DNA of 25,275 bases from Anaerorhabdus sp036636695 (GTDB lineage Bacteria > Bacillota_I > Bacilli_A > Erysipelotrichales > Erysipelotrichaceae): the NCBI RefSeq assembly GCF_036636695.1, contig NZ_JAVWNW010000021.1, one strand, 5' to 3'. Shown one piece after another: positions 9,129 through 15,004 of the stretch (position 1 is the stretch's first letter; every line of letters starts with the position of its first letter). The notes under the pieces are model-generated. The model saw only the letters and a list, made by a program, of their open reading frames with translations, made no database searches and had not been told where the DNA came from. A program made the position numbers and the translations under genes.

Positions 9129-9250
9129 AATTTTAGAAATTTTATACTTATTTCATTAATTGACACATATTCACTCTTTCAAGAAGTTTTCTTTATGCTT
9201 ACCAGTTTATCAAATGCACTCCTAATATTCTATAAACAAAAATCCCGTCA

Positions 9251-9271
9251 CATAAAGATTGTATAAAGATA
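9251..9271 (-). promoter_or_regulatory. Candidate KdpE operator B, kdpDE promoter
   Basis: The plus strand reads CATAAAGATT then GTATAAAGATA. As minus strand this is TATCTTTATAC then AATCTTTATGT, the clearest of the three 11-bp direct repeats. A TATAGA -10-like hexamer follows at plus-strand 9230-9235, so the proximal half-site overlaps the -35 position. That placement is usual for activators of the OmpR family. It suggests positive autoregulation of kdpDE. Binding is inferred. Confidence 0.6.
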
Positions 9272-9272
9272 A

Positions 9273-9440
9273 CTATTTTATTAGTAACTCTAATACTTGA
9301 ACTCCAGAGCATATTGCGATAATTAAACAAGCTGGCAATATGACGAAAGAAAATAGTATCAACAAGAATGGATGATTTTTCGCTAAATCTACCATTGCTC
9401 TATCAAACATTTGTTCTAATCCCATAAATTCTTTAAACAT
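9273..9440 (-). CDS. 55-residue single-span membrane protein, putative Kdp regulon member
   Basis: The ATG at 9440 follows AGAGGGG by five bases. An ATG 18 bases upstream lacks such a site. The product has an amphipathic N-terminal part, MFKEFMGLEQMFDRAMVDLA, then KNHP and one strong membrane helix (about residues 24-45), with two cysteines at about 38 and 44. I do not recognise the family. A copy of the 21-bp KdpE-like box lies ~70 bp upstream. Another lies right at its stop codon, in front of kdpD. This context suggests a small protein made under K+ limitation that could modulate KdpD or a transporter. The function is unknown. Confidence 0.68.
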   Translation of the reverse strand: MFKEFMGLEQMFDRAMVDLAKNHPFLLILFSFVILPACLIIAICSGVQVLELLIK

Positions 9441-9512
9441 ATTAACCCCTCTTTTCATACTTCTAGCATAGAATAGAAGTTGTTAAGTATGTGTAAGTGT
9501 ATTCATGAAATC

Positions 9513-9533
9513 CATTAAAACTTTATAAAGAAA
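9513..9533 (-). promoter_or_regulatory. Candidate KdpE operator C, before the 55-residue gene
   Basis: The plus strand reads CATTAAAACT then TTATAAAGAAA, 16 of 21 positions identical to operator B. Its proximal half-site is more degenerate than in A and B. It lies ~70 bp upstream of the 55-residue membrane protein gene. Confidence 0.45.
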
Positions 9534-9557
9534 AAGAAGGGATTATTTCCCTTCTTT
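9532..9557 (-). terminator. Terminator after the tail-anchored protein gene
   Basis: On the minus strand AAAGAAGGG pairs with CCCTTCTTT across AAATAAT and is followed by TTCTTT. The stem begins inside the stop codon of the 127-residue gene and ends next to operator C. Confidence 0.75.
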
Positions 9558-9939
9558 AGTCTTTTCTTCTTTTCTTAAGAGCCAGAAGTCCTACGACTGT
9601 TAAAACTGATGCAAGAATTACGCCTCCAGCAATGTATAATGTTTTCTTATCTTCTACAGGGCAACAATCTGCTGATTCTCCATTGAGATCAACTTCCATT
9701 TGCTTACCATTTGGCAATAATACTTCAACGAGTAACTTATTGTTTTTGACTGTATAGTTAAGAACTTTCACATCCACTGCATTTCCCTTATCATCGACAA
9801 CTTGAATATAGGAAGCTACTTTCTCATCACTTAAATCATCAAGATTAATTTTATCTACGAAATGATTTGCAGTGTATTGAGTTTCTTTCGTTTCAGTTGT
9901 TTCGTCTATGGTTTCTTGTACTTTTTTGTCATCAACCAT
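9556..9939 (-). CDS. Unknown 127-residue protein with C-terminal membrane anchor
   Basis: The ATG at 9939 has AGGAGGT five bases upstream. A frame-extending ATG at 9993 has no ribosome site. The product starts with an acidic, Thr-rich stretch (residues 1-25). A soluble part (about 26-88) has predicted strands such as KLLVEVLLPNGKQMEVDLNG. Next comes an ADCCPVEDKK junction with a Cys pair at 92-93, and one membrane helix (about 101-121) ending in LKKRRKD. There is no N-terminal signal and no LPXTG motif, so it looks tail-anchored, or like a wall-protein C-terminus without the sorting motif. I do not recognise the family. A 537-bp repeat-rich non-coding stretch precedes it, and it has its own terminator. 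Confidence 0.72.
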   Translation of the reverse strand: MVDDKKVQETIDETTETKETQYTANHFVDKINLDDLSDEKVASYIQVVDDKGNAVDVKVLNYTVKNNKLLVEVLLPNGKQMEVDLNGESADCCPVEDKKTLYIAGGVILASVLTVVGLLALKKRRKD

Positions 9940-10083
9940 GTGATACCTCCTAAGTCTATAATGACTTTCAATTGTGATACATAAGAGTTTCATTCTTGCA
10001 CATAAGATAACTACTAGGCCTTTAGTATATCTCTTGTTCTTGGATAATACTAGGTTATTTGCGCAGTTATTAGAATATTACTA

Positions 10084-10175
10084 GGTAATAGTCATACAGG
10101 TATTTTGCTATATCCGGGTATTGGCTTATTACAGGTTTTAGTAAAATCTAGGTGTCTAGAACAAAACTTGGTCAC
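10084..10175. repeat. Degenerate ~17-bp phased direct repeats
   Basis: Units beginning AGGTAATAG, AGGTATTTTG, GGGTATTGG, AGGTTTTAG, AGGTGTCTAG and TTGGTCACTAAC have their GG pairs near 10084, 10099, 10117, 10134, 10151 and 10170. Spacings are therefore about 15, 18, 17, 17 and 19. Similar units, spaced more widely, occur at 10017 and 10053. Similarity is limited beyond the AGGT core. Confidence 0.35.
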
Positions 10176-10267
10176 TAACTAGAATCCAAAGTGTAATTCA
10201 TATAAACTCCTCTGAATTTCACAACTTCTATTTTTGTCTAAACCGGTTTAAACAAATTTTTTTAAAG

Positions 10268-10330
10268 TTAAGAAATACTTCTAGAGTCTTTAGATATCGA
10301 TTATATCTAATCGATTTTAGAAATTCTTAA
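10268..10330. repeat. Nested imperfect inverted repeat
   Basis: TTAAGAA/TTCTTAA forms the outer arm and TTCTA/TAGAA the middle. TTAGATAT/ATATCTAA with a 5-nt CGATT loop is the inner stem. Together they make a ~63-nt extended hairpin or cruciform-capable sequence. Confidence 0.5.
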
Positions 10331-10440
10331 GATTCCTTTATGTACCTCAGGTACATTTTTACAATAATTCTACTTTAAAATAATTTCCACTAATATAATC
10401 TTTATTTTTGTGAAATGTGACTAAGTCACAAAAACATAGA

Positions 10441-10472
10441 AAAAGAGCTTATGTAAACATAAACCCTTTTTA
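10441..10472 (-). terminator. Terminator after rubrerythrin
   Basis: On the minus strand AAAAAGGGTTTATG pairs with CATAAGCTCTTTTT across TTTA with one mismatch region. It lies 5 bp after the rubrerythrin stop. Confidence 0.75.
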
Positions 10473-10476
10473 AGAA

Positions 10477-11016
10477 TTAATAGTTAAATTTTTTAACTTC
10501 AAAGAATGATTTAGGATATCCACAAAGAGGACAAGCACCTGGAGCAGTTTTGCTTTCCATTGTGTATCCGCAGATTTCACATTGCCATAAAACTGCATCT
10601 GTTTTAGCGAATACTGTTCCTTCATCAACATTTTTAAGTAAAGCTAGGTATCTTTCTTCATGTTCTTTTTCAATTTTTGCTACCATATCCATTTGAGCAG
10701 CAATTTTTGTGAAACCTTCTTCACGAGCTGTAGCTGCGAATCCTGCATACATATCAGTCCATTCATAGTTTTCACCTTCAGCAGCCATCTTTAAACCCTC
10801 AGCTGTTGTAGGCATTTTATCTCCATGAAGTGCTTGGAACCATAAACGTGCATGTTCTTGTTCATTACGAGCTGTTTCTTCGAAAATTGCAGCGATTTGT
10901 TCCATTCCTTCTGCACGAGCCATTTGTGCGAAATAAGTATATTTATTTCTTGCTTGGCTTTCCCCAGCGAATGCTGCTTGTAAATTTTGTTCTGTCTTAG
11001 ATCCTTTTAATTCCAT
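10477..11016 (-). CDS. rbr: Rubrerythrin (non-haem diiron peroxidase)
   Basis: Rubrerythrin reduces hydrogen peroxide in the cytoplasm of anaerobes, using electrons from rubredoxin or NADH-linked reductases. The 179-residue protein has the four-helix diiron domain with ligand motifs AGESQARNKY, ETARNEQEHAR, AATAREEGF and KIEKEHEERY. A C-terminal rubredoxin-like iron centre has Cys146 and Cys149 in CEICG and Cys162 and Cys165 in CPLCG. The length is typical. AGGAGG precedes the ATG, and the gene begins 16 bp after the Fur/PerR-type regulator, so the pair forms one operon. This is the classical peroxide-defence arrangement. Confidence 0.97.
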   Translation of the reverse strand: MELKGSKTEQNLQAAFAGESQARNKYTYFAQMARAEGMEQIAAIFEETARNEQEHARLWFQALHGDKMPTTAEGLKMAAEGENYEWTDMYAGFAATAREEGFTKIAAQMDMVAKIEKEHEERYLALLKNVDEGTVFAKTDAVLWQCEICGYTMESKTAPGACPLCGYPKSFFEVKKFNY

Positions 11017-11032
11017 CTTTGTTTTCCTCCTA

Positions 11033-11425
11033 TTAATTTTTTTCGTGGTGTTGACTGCATTCTTTACAAATACAGTCGAAGGTAATGCTATGACCTAGTA
11101 TTTCGATACCGTTTGCTTCAACCATTTGCTTATCCAATTTAGAATTGTATTCTAAGGGCGCATCTTGGTATTTTCCACATCGTACACATCGTAAATGATG
11201 GTGTGGTTCACCATTGCCATCGAAATAGCTTATGTCTTTATCCACAATACGACTAATTACTTCTAATTCTACAAGACGATTAAGATTACGATAAACTGTC
11301 GCAATTCCTACATTAGGATTGTTCTTAATTACTTCTTGGTAGACTTCATCTGCAGTCATATGATGGTTAACTCCACGGATAACATCCAATACTTCTTGAC
11401 GTTGTTTGGTATGTCTATAGATCAT
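11033..11425 (-). CDS. perR: Fur-family peroxide regulator, PerR-like
   Basis: This is a metal-dependent Fur-family repressor of 130 residues. The ATG at 11425 has AAGGAGGTGA just upstream, and earlier in-frame starts lie inside the operator. The winged helix contains MTADEVYQ and IATVYRNLNRL. Structural zinc cysteines are CVRC (80, 83) and CKEC (120, 123). The regulatory site resembles PerR: His22, Asp69 in SYFDG, His75 and His77 in EPHHHLRC, and Asp88. An Asp at the position of B. subtilis PerR Asp85, where Fur has Glu, favours peroxide sensing by iron-catalysed His oxidation. Co-transcription with rubrerythrin supports PerR. The operator sequence is closer to the Fur type, so the metal specificity is not certain. 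Confidence 0.85.
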   Translation of the reverse strand: MIYRHTKQRQEVLDVIRGVNHHMTADEVYQEVIKNNPNVGIATVYRNLNRLVELEVISRIVDKDISYFDGNGEPHHHLRCVRCGKYQDAPLEYNSKLDKQMVEANGIEILGHSITFDCICKECSQHHEKN

Positions 11426-11442
11426 AGTACTCACCTCCTTAT

Positions 11443-11484
11443 TGATAACCATTATCATTGTAGCACGATTTTATCCTTTTGCAA
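11443..11484 (-). promoter_or_regulatory. perR-rbr promoter with Fur/PerR box
   Basis: The -35 TTGCAA (11479-11484) and -10 TACAAT (11457-11462) are separated by 16 bp on the minus strand. The 7-1-7 palindrome TGATAAT-G-GTTATCA (11443-11457) overlaps the end of the -10 and the start point. This placement suits self-repression by the first gene of the operon. Confidence 0.75.
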
Positions 11485-11547
11485 TAGGAAATCTATAATT
11501 TTTATTTAATATTTGCTTTTTATTATAGTTCTTATAAAATTCCTACT

Positions 11548-11571
11548 AAAAAAGGAATATCGCTATCCCTT
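11548..11571 (-). terminator. Terminator after the flavodoxin gene
   Basis: AAGGGATA pairs with TATTCCTT (one G-U) across a 4-nt loop and is followed by TTTTAG on the minus strand. It overlaps the end of the flavodoxin gene. Confidence 0.65.
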
Positions 11572-12093
11572 AATCATTCTTACCAAGTCATTTACTTGTG
11601 TAACATCAACAAAATCAACTGCTTTATTAGGAAGGTCAATTACACCTTGATCATCACTTGTTAGTTCATTCTCTGGTTTTTTCTTAGTCATTCCAATCAT
11701 CATTTTCATCATTGTTTTATGTATAAAACTAAGTTTTTTCATATCCATACCTCCACGATAGTAGAAAACATGACTATCCTCTACTTTTTCTTCAGGCACT
11801 ATTTTTCTTACCGCTTCATTTACTTTTTCAAGGTTTTCTTTTGTCTTACTTGATAAACCTACACTATAGATATATAGATCAACTGGGTGACTAGGAAGTT
11901 TTTGCATTGTTTTTTCTAACCCTGTAATCCCACCAGCATAATGTCCACCACCAATAACAATTGTGTCATAGTTATCTAAACTTTTTATATCTTGAAATTG
12001 TATGCATTCAAATCCTGTTTGTTTTGCAATTTCTCTTGCGTACTGTTCTGTCGCTCCATAATGTGATCCATATATTACAATTCCTTGTTTCAT
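11563..12093 (-). CDS. Flavodoxin-domain protein (HemG-like)
   Basis: This 176-residue FMN-binding flavodoxin-fold protein resembles the flavodoxin_5/HemG group, which includes menaquinone-dependent protoporphyrinogen oxidase. The phosphate loop is YGSHYGATEQYAREIAKQ (about residues 8-25). VIGGGHYAGGITG supplies the second flavin loop. No haem genes are nearby, so a general electron-transfer role is as likely as haem synthesis. The start overlaps the preceding FMN-binding gene by 4 bp. It is the last gene of a MarR-controlled operon that also encodes an exported FMN-binding protein, which suggests flavin-based redox work at the membrane. Confidence 0.82.
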   Translation of the reverse strand: MKQGIVIYGSHYGATEQYAREIAKQTGFECIQFQDIKSLDNYDTIVIGGGHYAGGITGLEKTMQKLPSHPVDLYIYSVGLSSKTKENLEKVNEAVRKIVPEEKVEDSHVFYYRGGMDMKKLSFIHKTMMKMMIGMTKKKPENELTSDDQGVIDLPNKAVDFVDVTQVNDLVRMIKG

Positions 12094-12470
12094 TTTTCTC
12101 CTTCTAAGGCATTCTCAATTGCCTTTACAATTGTCATACTACTAACTGTTGCTCCTGTTTTCATGTCCACTTCTAATGTTTGTTTGGCTATTATTTCTTG
12201 AAGTACTACTTCACCTTTTTCACCTAATGCATAAACATGTTCTAATAAATTGATTTCAGTTATTTTGTGGTTAACCACATTTACTTCAACACGGGCTTTT
12301 ACTGGAGAATTAGAATACTCACCTAAATATGTTCCATCCTCAATCTTTGACAAATCAACATTGTTGATATGTATCTCTTTAATGCTTTGATTAGCAAGAA
12401 CAGAAGTTGTGATAATTACAAGGGCAATAAAACACATGATTCCAAACAAAATGTATTTAATCTTTTTCAT
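12090..12470 (-). CDS. Membrane-anchored FMN-binding domain protein
   Basis: The 126-residue product has an N-terminal membrane segment, MKKIKYILFGIMCFIALVII, followed by a small extracytoplasmic FMN-binding domain (PF04205-like). The segment DMKTGATVSSMTIVKAI contains T-G-A-T (about residues 105-108). This matches the motif at which ApbE/Ftp enzymes attach FMN to a Thr in NqrC/RnfG-type proteins. The domain probably shuttles electrons outside the membrane. The ATG overlaps the MarR gene by 14 bp. A TTG nine bases upstream is an alternative start, and neither has a strong ribosome site, which suggests translational coupling. No apbE gene is in the window. Confidence 0.8.
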   Translation of the reverse strand: MKKIKYILFGIMCFIALVIITTSVLANQSIKEIHINNVDLSKIEDGTYLGEYSNSPVKARVEVNVVNHKITEINLLEHVYALGEKGEVVLQEIIAKQTLEVDMKTGATVSSMTIVKAIENALEGEK

Positions 12471-12948
12471 AGTCTTCAAATTCTTCTACCCCTTCATGAA
12501 GTTTGTCTAATAAGTTGTAAAATTGACCAATTTCTTTATCGGTATATTTACTAAAAATAACACTTAACATTTTCATGTTCTCTTCATTTCTTTCTTTAAA
12601 ATATTTATGCAATAAATTCAAGGGTTGAATACTACTTGCACGACTATCTACTTTACTTGGTATTATCTTAATAAATTTCTTTTGTTCCAGTTGGAGTGCA
12701 AGTTTCTTAACATTTTGTCTTGAACACCCCAATAAAGAACCTAACTTTGTTAGAGTTATTTCTTCTTTAAACTCGTAAGATTGTTTAATCATAATCAACA
12801 ACATAAATTGTTTTAATGTTATTACATCCATCTTATTATCAAATTCTGTTTGAAGACGATTTTGCACTAAAAAAAGATTAGCGAAAATTCCTTTGATTTG
12901 ATTCTCACGTGTATTTGAATGCTTCTTACTTAAATCCTTAATATCCAT
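12457..12948 (-). CDS. MarR-type winged-helix transcription regulator
   Basis: This 163-residue protein has the MarR layout: helical dimerisation ends around a winged helix. The recognition segment is LTKLGSLLGCSRQNVKKLAL (about residues 85-104), followed by a wing with KIIPSKVDSRASS, the usual D-x-R motif. AGAGGTG stands before the ATG. It is the first gene of an operon with an FMN-binding membrane protein and a flavodoxin. Two perfect GTAAC palindromes at its promoter are the expected form for MarR operators, so it probably represses its own operon. The ligand is unknown. A redox signal is plausible from context, and a Cys in the recognition segment (LLGCSRQ) could serve as a sensor. Confidence 0.87.
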   Translation of the reverse strand: MDIKDLSKKHSNTRENQIKGIFANLFLVQNRLQTEFDNKMDVITLKQFMLLIMIKQSYEFKEEITLTKLGSLLGCSRQNVKKLALQLEQKKFIKIIPSKVDSRASSIQPLNLLHKYFKERNEENMKMLSVIFSKYTDKEIGQFYNLLDKLHEGVEEFEDYEKD

Positions 12949-12966
12949 GAATTCACCTCTATAATA

Positions 12967-13011
12967 GTAACATGTTACTTATATTATAGTAACTAGTTAC
13001 CATTAACGCAA
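12967..13011 (-). promoter_or_regulatory. MarR operon promoter with two palindromic operators
   Basis: Two perfect 12-bp palindromes, GTAACATGTTAC (12967-12978) and GTAACTAGTTAC (12989-13000), have centres exactly 22 bp apart, about two helix turns. The -10 TATAAT (12983-12988, minus strand) lies between them, and TTGCGT (13006-13011) is 17 bp upstream as -35. One operator covers the spacer and the other the start point, so bound regulator would block RNA polymerase. Confidence 0.82.
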
Positions 13012-13045
13012 GCAAATTATAAAATTCATCTTTTATCACCTATAC

Positions 13046-13076
13046 AAATTAAAAATAGACTTTTAAAAGTCTATTT
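13046..13076 (-). terminator. Terminator after cutC
   Basis: A perfect self-complementary stem, AAATAGACTTTT with AAAAGTCTATTT, is followed by a T-run on the minus strand. It overlaps the last codons of cutC. Confidence 0.8.
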
Positions 13077-13808
13077 ACATTGATCTATTAATTTTTTTAC
13101 TTTTTCTTCACTAACAATTTCATAATCATATTTTTCATGGTATGCATAACTCACATTATTCATTGTTGTTGTTTTATCAATTAACCATTCTTTACATGAT
13201 GAATGAATTTGCTTCACTCCTGTATACTCAATAAACTCTTTCACATTAGTTTCATTAATTCCACTTCCTGCAAGAATCTCAATTTCATTTCCATACTCTT
13301 CAATTAGTGTTTTAATTAGGTCTTTACCTTCTGTTGCTTTATTTTCTAATCCACTTGTAAGGATACGATCAATTTTTAACTCAATGCATTGCTCAATTGC
13401 TTCATATGGATCTGACGCACAATCAAAAGCTCGATGAAATACCGCTTCTTTCTCTTCTCCAAAAGACTTAATCAATTTGATCATTGTTTTCGTATTTTCA
13501 ATATCAATAGAACCATTTTCATGTAGAAATCCAAAGGCAATTCCATCCGCTCCATTTTCTAATAATATTTTAGCATCTAAGAGCATTGTTTCTATATCCG
13601 TATGACTATAACAAAAACCAGCTGAACGTGGTCGTACCATTGTTACAATTGGTATATTTGTATATTGTTTAGCAAGTTTTAAACTCGCAACACTTGGCGT
13701 TAAGCCATCCATATGGAGTGCACTATTAAGTTCTACTCTATTTGCACCACCGTGCGCTGCTGCAATACAATCTTCAACACTACCACAGCATATTTCTACT
13801 ATCGTCAT
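13071..13808 (-). CDS. cutC: CutC family TIM-barrel protein
   Basis: The 245-residue protein is a full-length CutC family member. It has the N-terminal signature VEICCGSVEDCIAAAHGGAN, then RVELNSALHMDGLTPS, MVRPRSAGFCYS, VFHRAFD and LTSGLENKATEG. These are the strand ends and conserved basic residues of the CutC TIM barrel. CutC was named for copper tolerance, but its biochemical activity is poorly established. Here it abuts the end of a glycosylasparaginase gene with no gap (TAA directly followed by ATG), so the two are co-transcribed. This argues for a role in glycan or amino-sugar breakdown rather than copper, as an inference. No copper pump or chaperone is nearby. Confidence 0.92.
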   Translation of the reverse strand: MTIVEICCGSVEDCIAAAHGGANRVELNSALHMDGLTPSVASLKLAKQYTNIPIVTMVRPRSAGFCYSHTDIETMLLDAKILLENGADGIAFGFLHENGSIDIENTKTMIKLIKSFGEEKEAVFHRAFDCASDPYEAIEQCIELKIDRILTSGLENKATEGKDLIKTLIEEYGNEIEILAGSGINETNVKEFIEYTGVKQIHSSCKEWLIDKTTTMNNVSYAYHEKYDYEIVSEEKVKKLIDQCK

Positions 13809-14777
13809 TTATTTGCTCCATTTCTCTTCATCTACATAACCAATTTCATTCTTCATATATTCTTCTGTCCAAGCATCTGTAGCTTGTTGTTTATCAATCT
13901 TGCCCTCTTTGTTTCTTATGACATAAACTTGTAAACCTTCTTTTTCAGTCTGTACAACACATGAAAATTCATTGATATTGGTTGCTGCTCCCCATTCACC
14001 TTTTTTGTTCATCGCTACAACCGATAAATCTCCAGCTTGTTTTCTTCTTAATTTAAGTTCACGATCCAAATCAAACACTGCTTTTTCACATGCTTCTTGC
14101 GGATGATAACCCGCTTTCATAAGACGAACTATTTCATATGAAATGCATCCCTTCATCAAGTCTTCACCCAAACCAGTTGCAGTTGCACCACCAACATTGG
14201 AATCTGCATAAAAACCTGAACCAATTAGTGGTGAATCACCTATCCGACCTTTTTTCTTCATAAATAGACCACTCGTACTTGTTGCAGCTACAAGTGTATT
14301 AGAACTGTCTAGACAAACCATACCCACTGTATCGTGTCCATCGTAAGCTTTTAAATCATCTTTATCTATGAGATGTTTCTTTTCATTGTAAAAAGCTTTA
14401 GCCCGATTTGTTAACATGTTTTTGCGTTCAAATCCTGCTTTTTGGGCATATTTTTCTGCTCCTGATGATACAAGAACACAATTTACTTTTTCTTTGCTTA
14501 ATTCTTTTGCGATACTAATTGGATTCGCAAAATCTTTGATTGCCATAATAGCGCCAACATCAAGGGTATCTCCATCCATGTAGGCTGCATCTAATTCTAC
14601 TTCCATTTCCTCATTTGGTAGACCACCAAACCCAACTGATTTAAACAATGCATAATTTTCAACTTCTTTTATCGCTGTTTCAATTGCATCTCCAGCTTTT
14701 CCATTATTCTTAAGAATTTCAATTCCTTTTTCAACACCATCTTTTGACATTCTCCATGTCGCAATCAAACCCCACAT
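13809..14777 (-). CDS. N4-(beta-N-acetylglucosaminyl)-L-asparaginase (Ntn hydrolase)
   Basis: This family cleaves the GlcNAc-Asn bond of glycoasparagine left from N-glycoproteins, giving aspartate and the amino sugar. The 322-residue precursor self-cleaves to expose a nucleophile Thr. Here that is Thr150 in AYDGHDTVGMVCLD. The substrate side is seen in GRIGDSPLIGSGFYADS and GGATATGLGEDLMKG. No signal peptide is visible (start MWGLIATWRMSKDGVEKG), so it probably acts in the cytoplasm on imported glycoasparagine. GGAGGT precedes the ATG. The gene is followed without a gap by cutC. Isoaspartyl peptidase or plain asparaginase activity is possible, but the HDT-GMV form fits glycosylasparaginase best. 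Confidence 0.9.
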   Translation of the reverse strand: MWGLIATWRMSKDGVEKGIEILKNNGKAGDAIETAIKEVENYALFKSVGFGGLPNEEMEVELDAAYMDGDTLDVGAIMAIKDFANPISIAKELSKEKVNCVLVSSGAEKYAQKAGFERKNMLTNRAKAFYNEKKHLIDKDDLKAYDGHDTVGMVCLDSSNTLVAATSTSGLFMKKKGRIGDSPLIGSGFYADSNVGGATATGLGEDLMKGCISYEIVRLMKAGYHPQEACEKAVFDLDRELKLRRKQAGDLSVVAMNKKGEWGAATNINEFSCVVQTEKEGLQVYVIRNKEGKIDKQQATDAWTEEYMKNEIGYVDEEKWSK

Positions 14778-14836
14778 AAGTTACCTCCATAAAACTATAT
14801 TTCTATTTTAACTTATTTTAAGAGGATTAACCCATT

Positions 14837-14873
14837 GAAAATAGAAGAATATTTACCCTCAAAAGAATTCTTC
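14837..14873 (-). terminator. Terminator of the 31-residue peptide gene
   Basis: On the minus strand GAAGAAT pairs with ATTCTTC across a 16-nt loop and is followed by TATTTTC. It begins right at the stop codon of the small gene. Confidence 0.5.
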
Positions 14874-14969
14874 CTACATAAATCTTGGAATAAATTCAAA
14901 ACTCACCACAATAATCAAGATGAGTAAGATAATCAATAAGATACTAATTAATATTGATCTCAATTTCAT
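14874..14969 (-). CDS. 31-residue hydrophobic membrane peptide, free-standing gene
   Basis: The frame encodes MKLRSILISILLIILLILII and then VVSFEFIPRFM: a basic start, an unbroken hydrophobic helix of about 19 residues, and a short aromatic tail. GGAGGT stands four bases before the ATG. The gene has its own near-consensus promoter (TTGACA-17-TAGACT) and a hairpin terminator at the stop codon, so it is an independent transcription unit between rsmI and the glycosylasparaginase gene. I do not recognise the family. Its size and composition resemble type I toxin peptides such as Ibs, or small stress peptides. The expression signals are strong enough to regard it as real. Confidence 0.7.
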   Translation of the reverse strand: MKLRSILISILLIILLILIIVVSFEFIPRFM

Positions 14970-15004
14970 AAGTACCTCCAATGTCTAACCATTACTTTTC
15001 TATC

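Larger units (their letters stand above)
9940..10476. other. Palindrome- and repeat-rich non-coding stretch
   Basis: No credible gene is seen on either strand; the longest starts give only ~10-12 codons. The left half (10012-10175) holds degenerate AGGT-containing units, the last six about 15-19 bp apart. The right half holds four inverted repeats: TAAACCGGTTTA (10239-10250), a nested hairpin (10268-10330), an 8-1-8 palindrome (10340-10356) and GTGACT-A-AGTCAC (10417-10429). The rubrerythrin terminator closes it. It must carry the promoter of the 127-residue gene, but no clear -35/-10 pair was found. Confidence 0.6.

Noticed and set aside
9940..9993. N-terminal extension of the tail-anchored protein to the ATG at 9993
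   Set aside because: It lacks a ribosome site and would run across the strong AGGAGGT of the ATG at 9939.
10084..10175. CRISPR-like array
   Set aside because: The repeats are short, poorly conserved and have no unique spacers of constant length; no cas genes are present.
10340..10360. ATGTACCTCAGGTACAT then TTTTTAC as a plus-strand terminator
   Set aside because: There is no plus-strand gene upstream for it to end, and the palindrome leaves only a minimal loop; listed as an inverted repeat instead.
11236..11244. TTATCCACA, identical to the DnaA-box consensus
   Set aside because: Single copy within the perR coding sequence, with no cluster of further boxes or AT-rich unwinding element of an origin.
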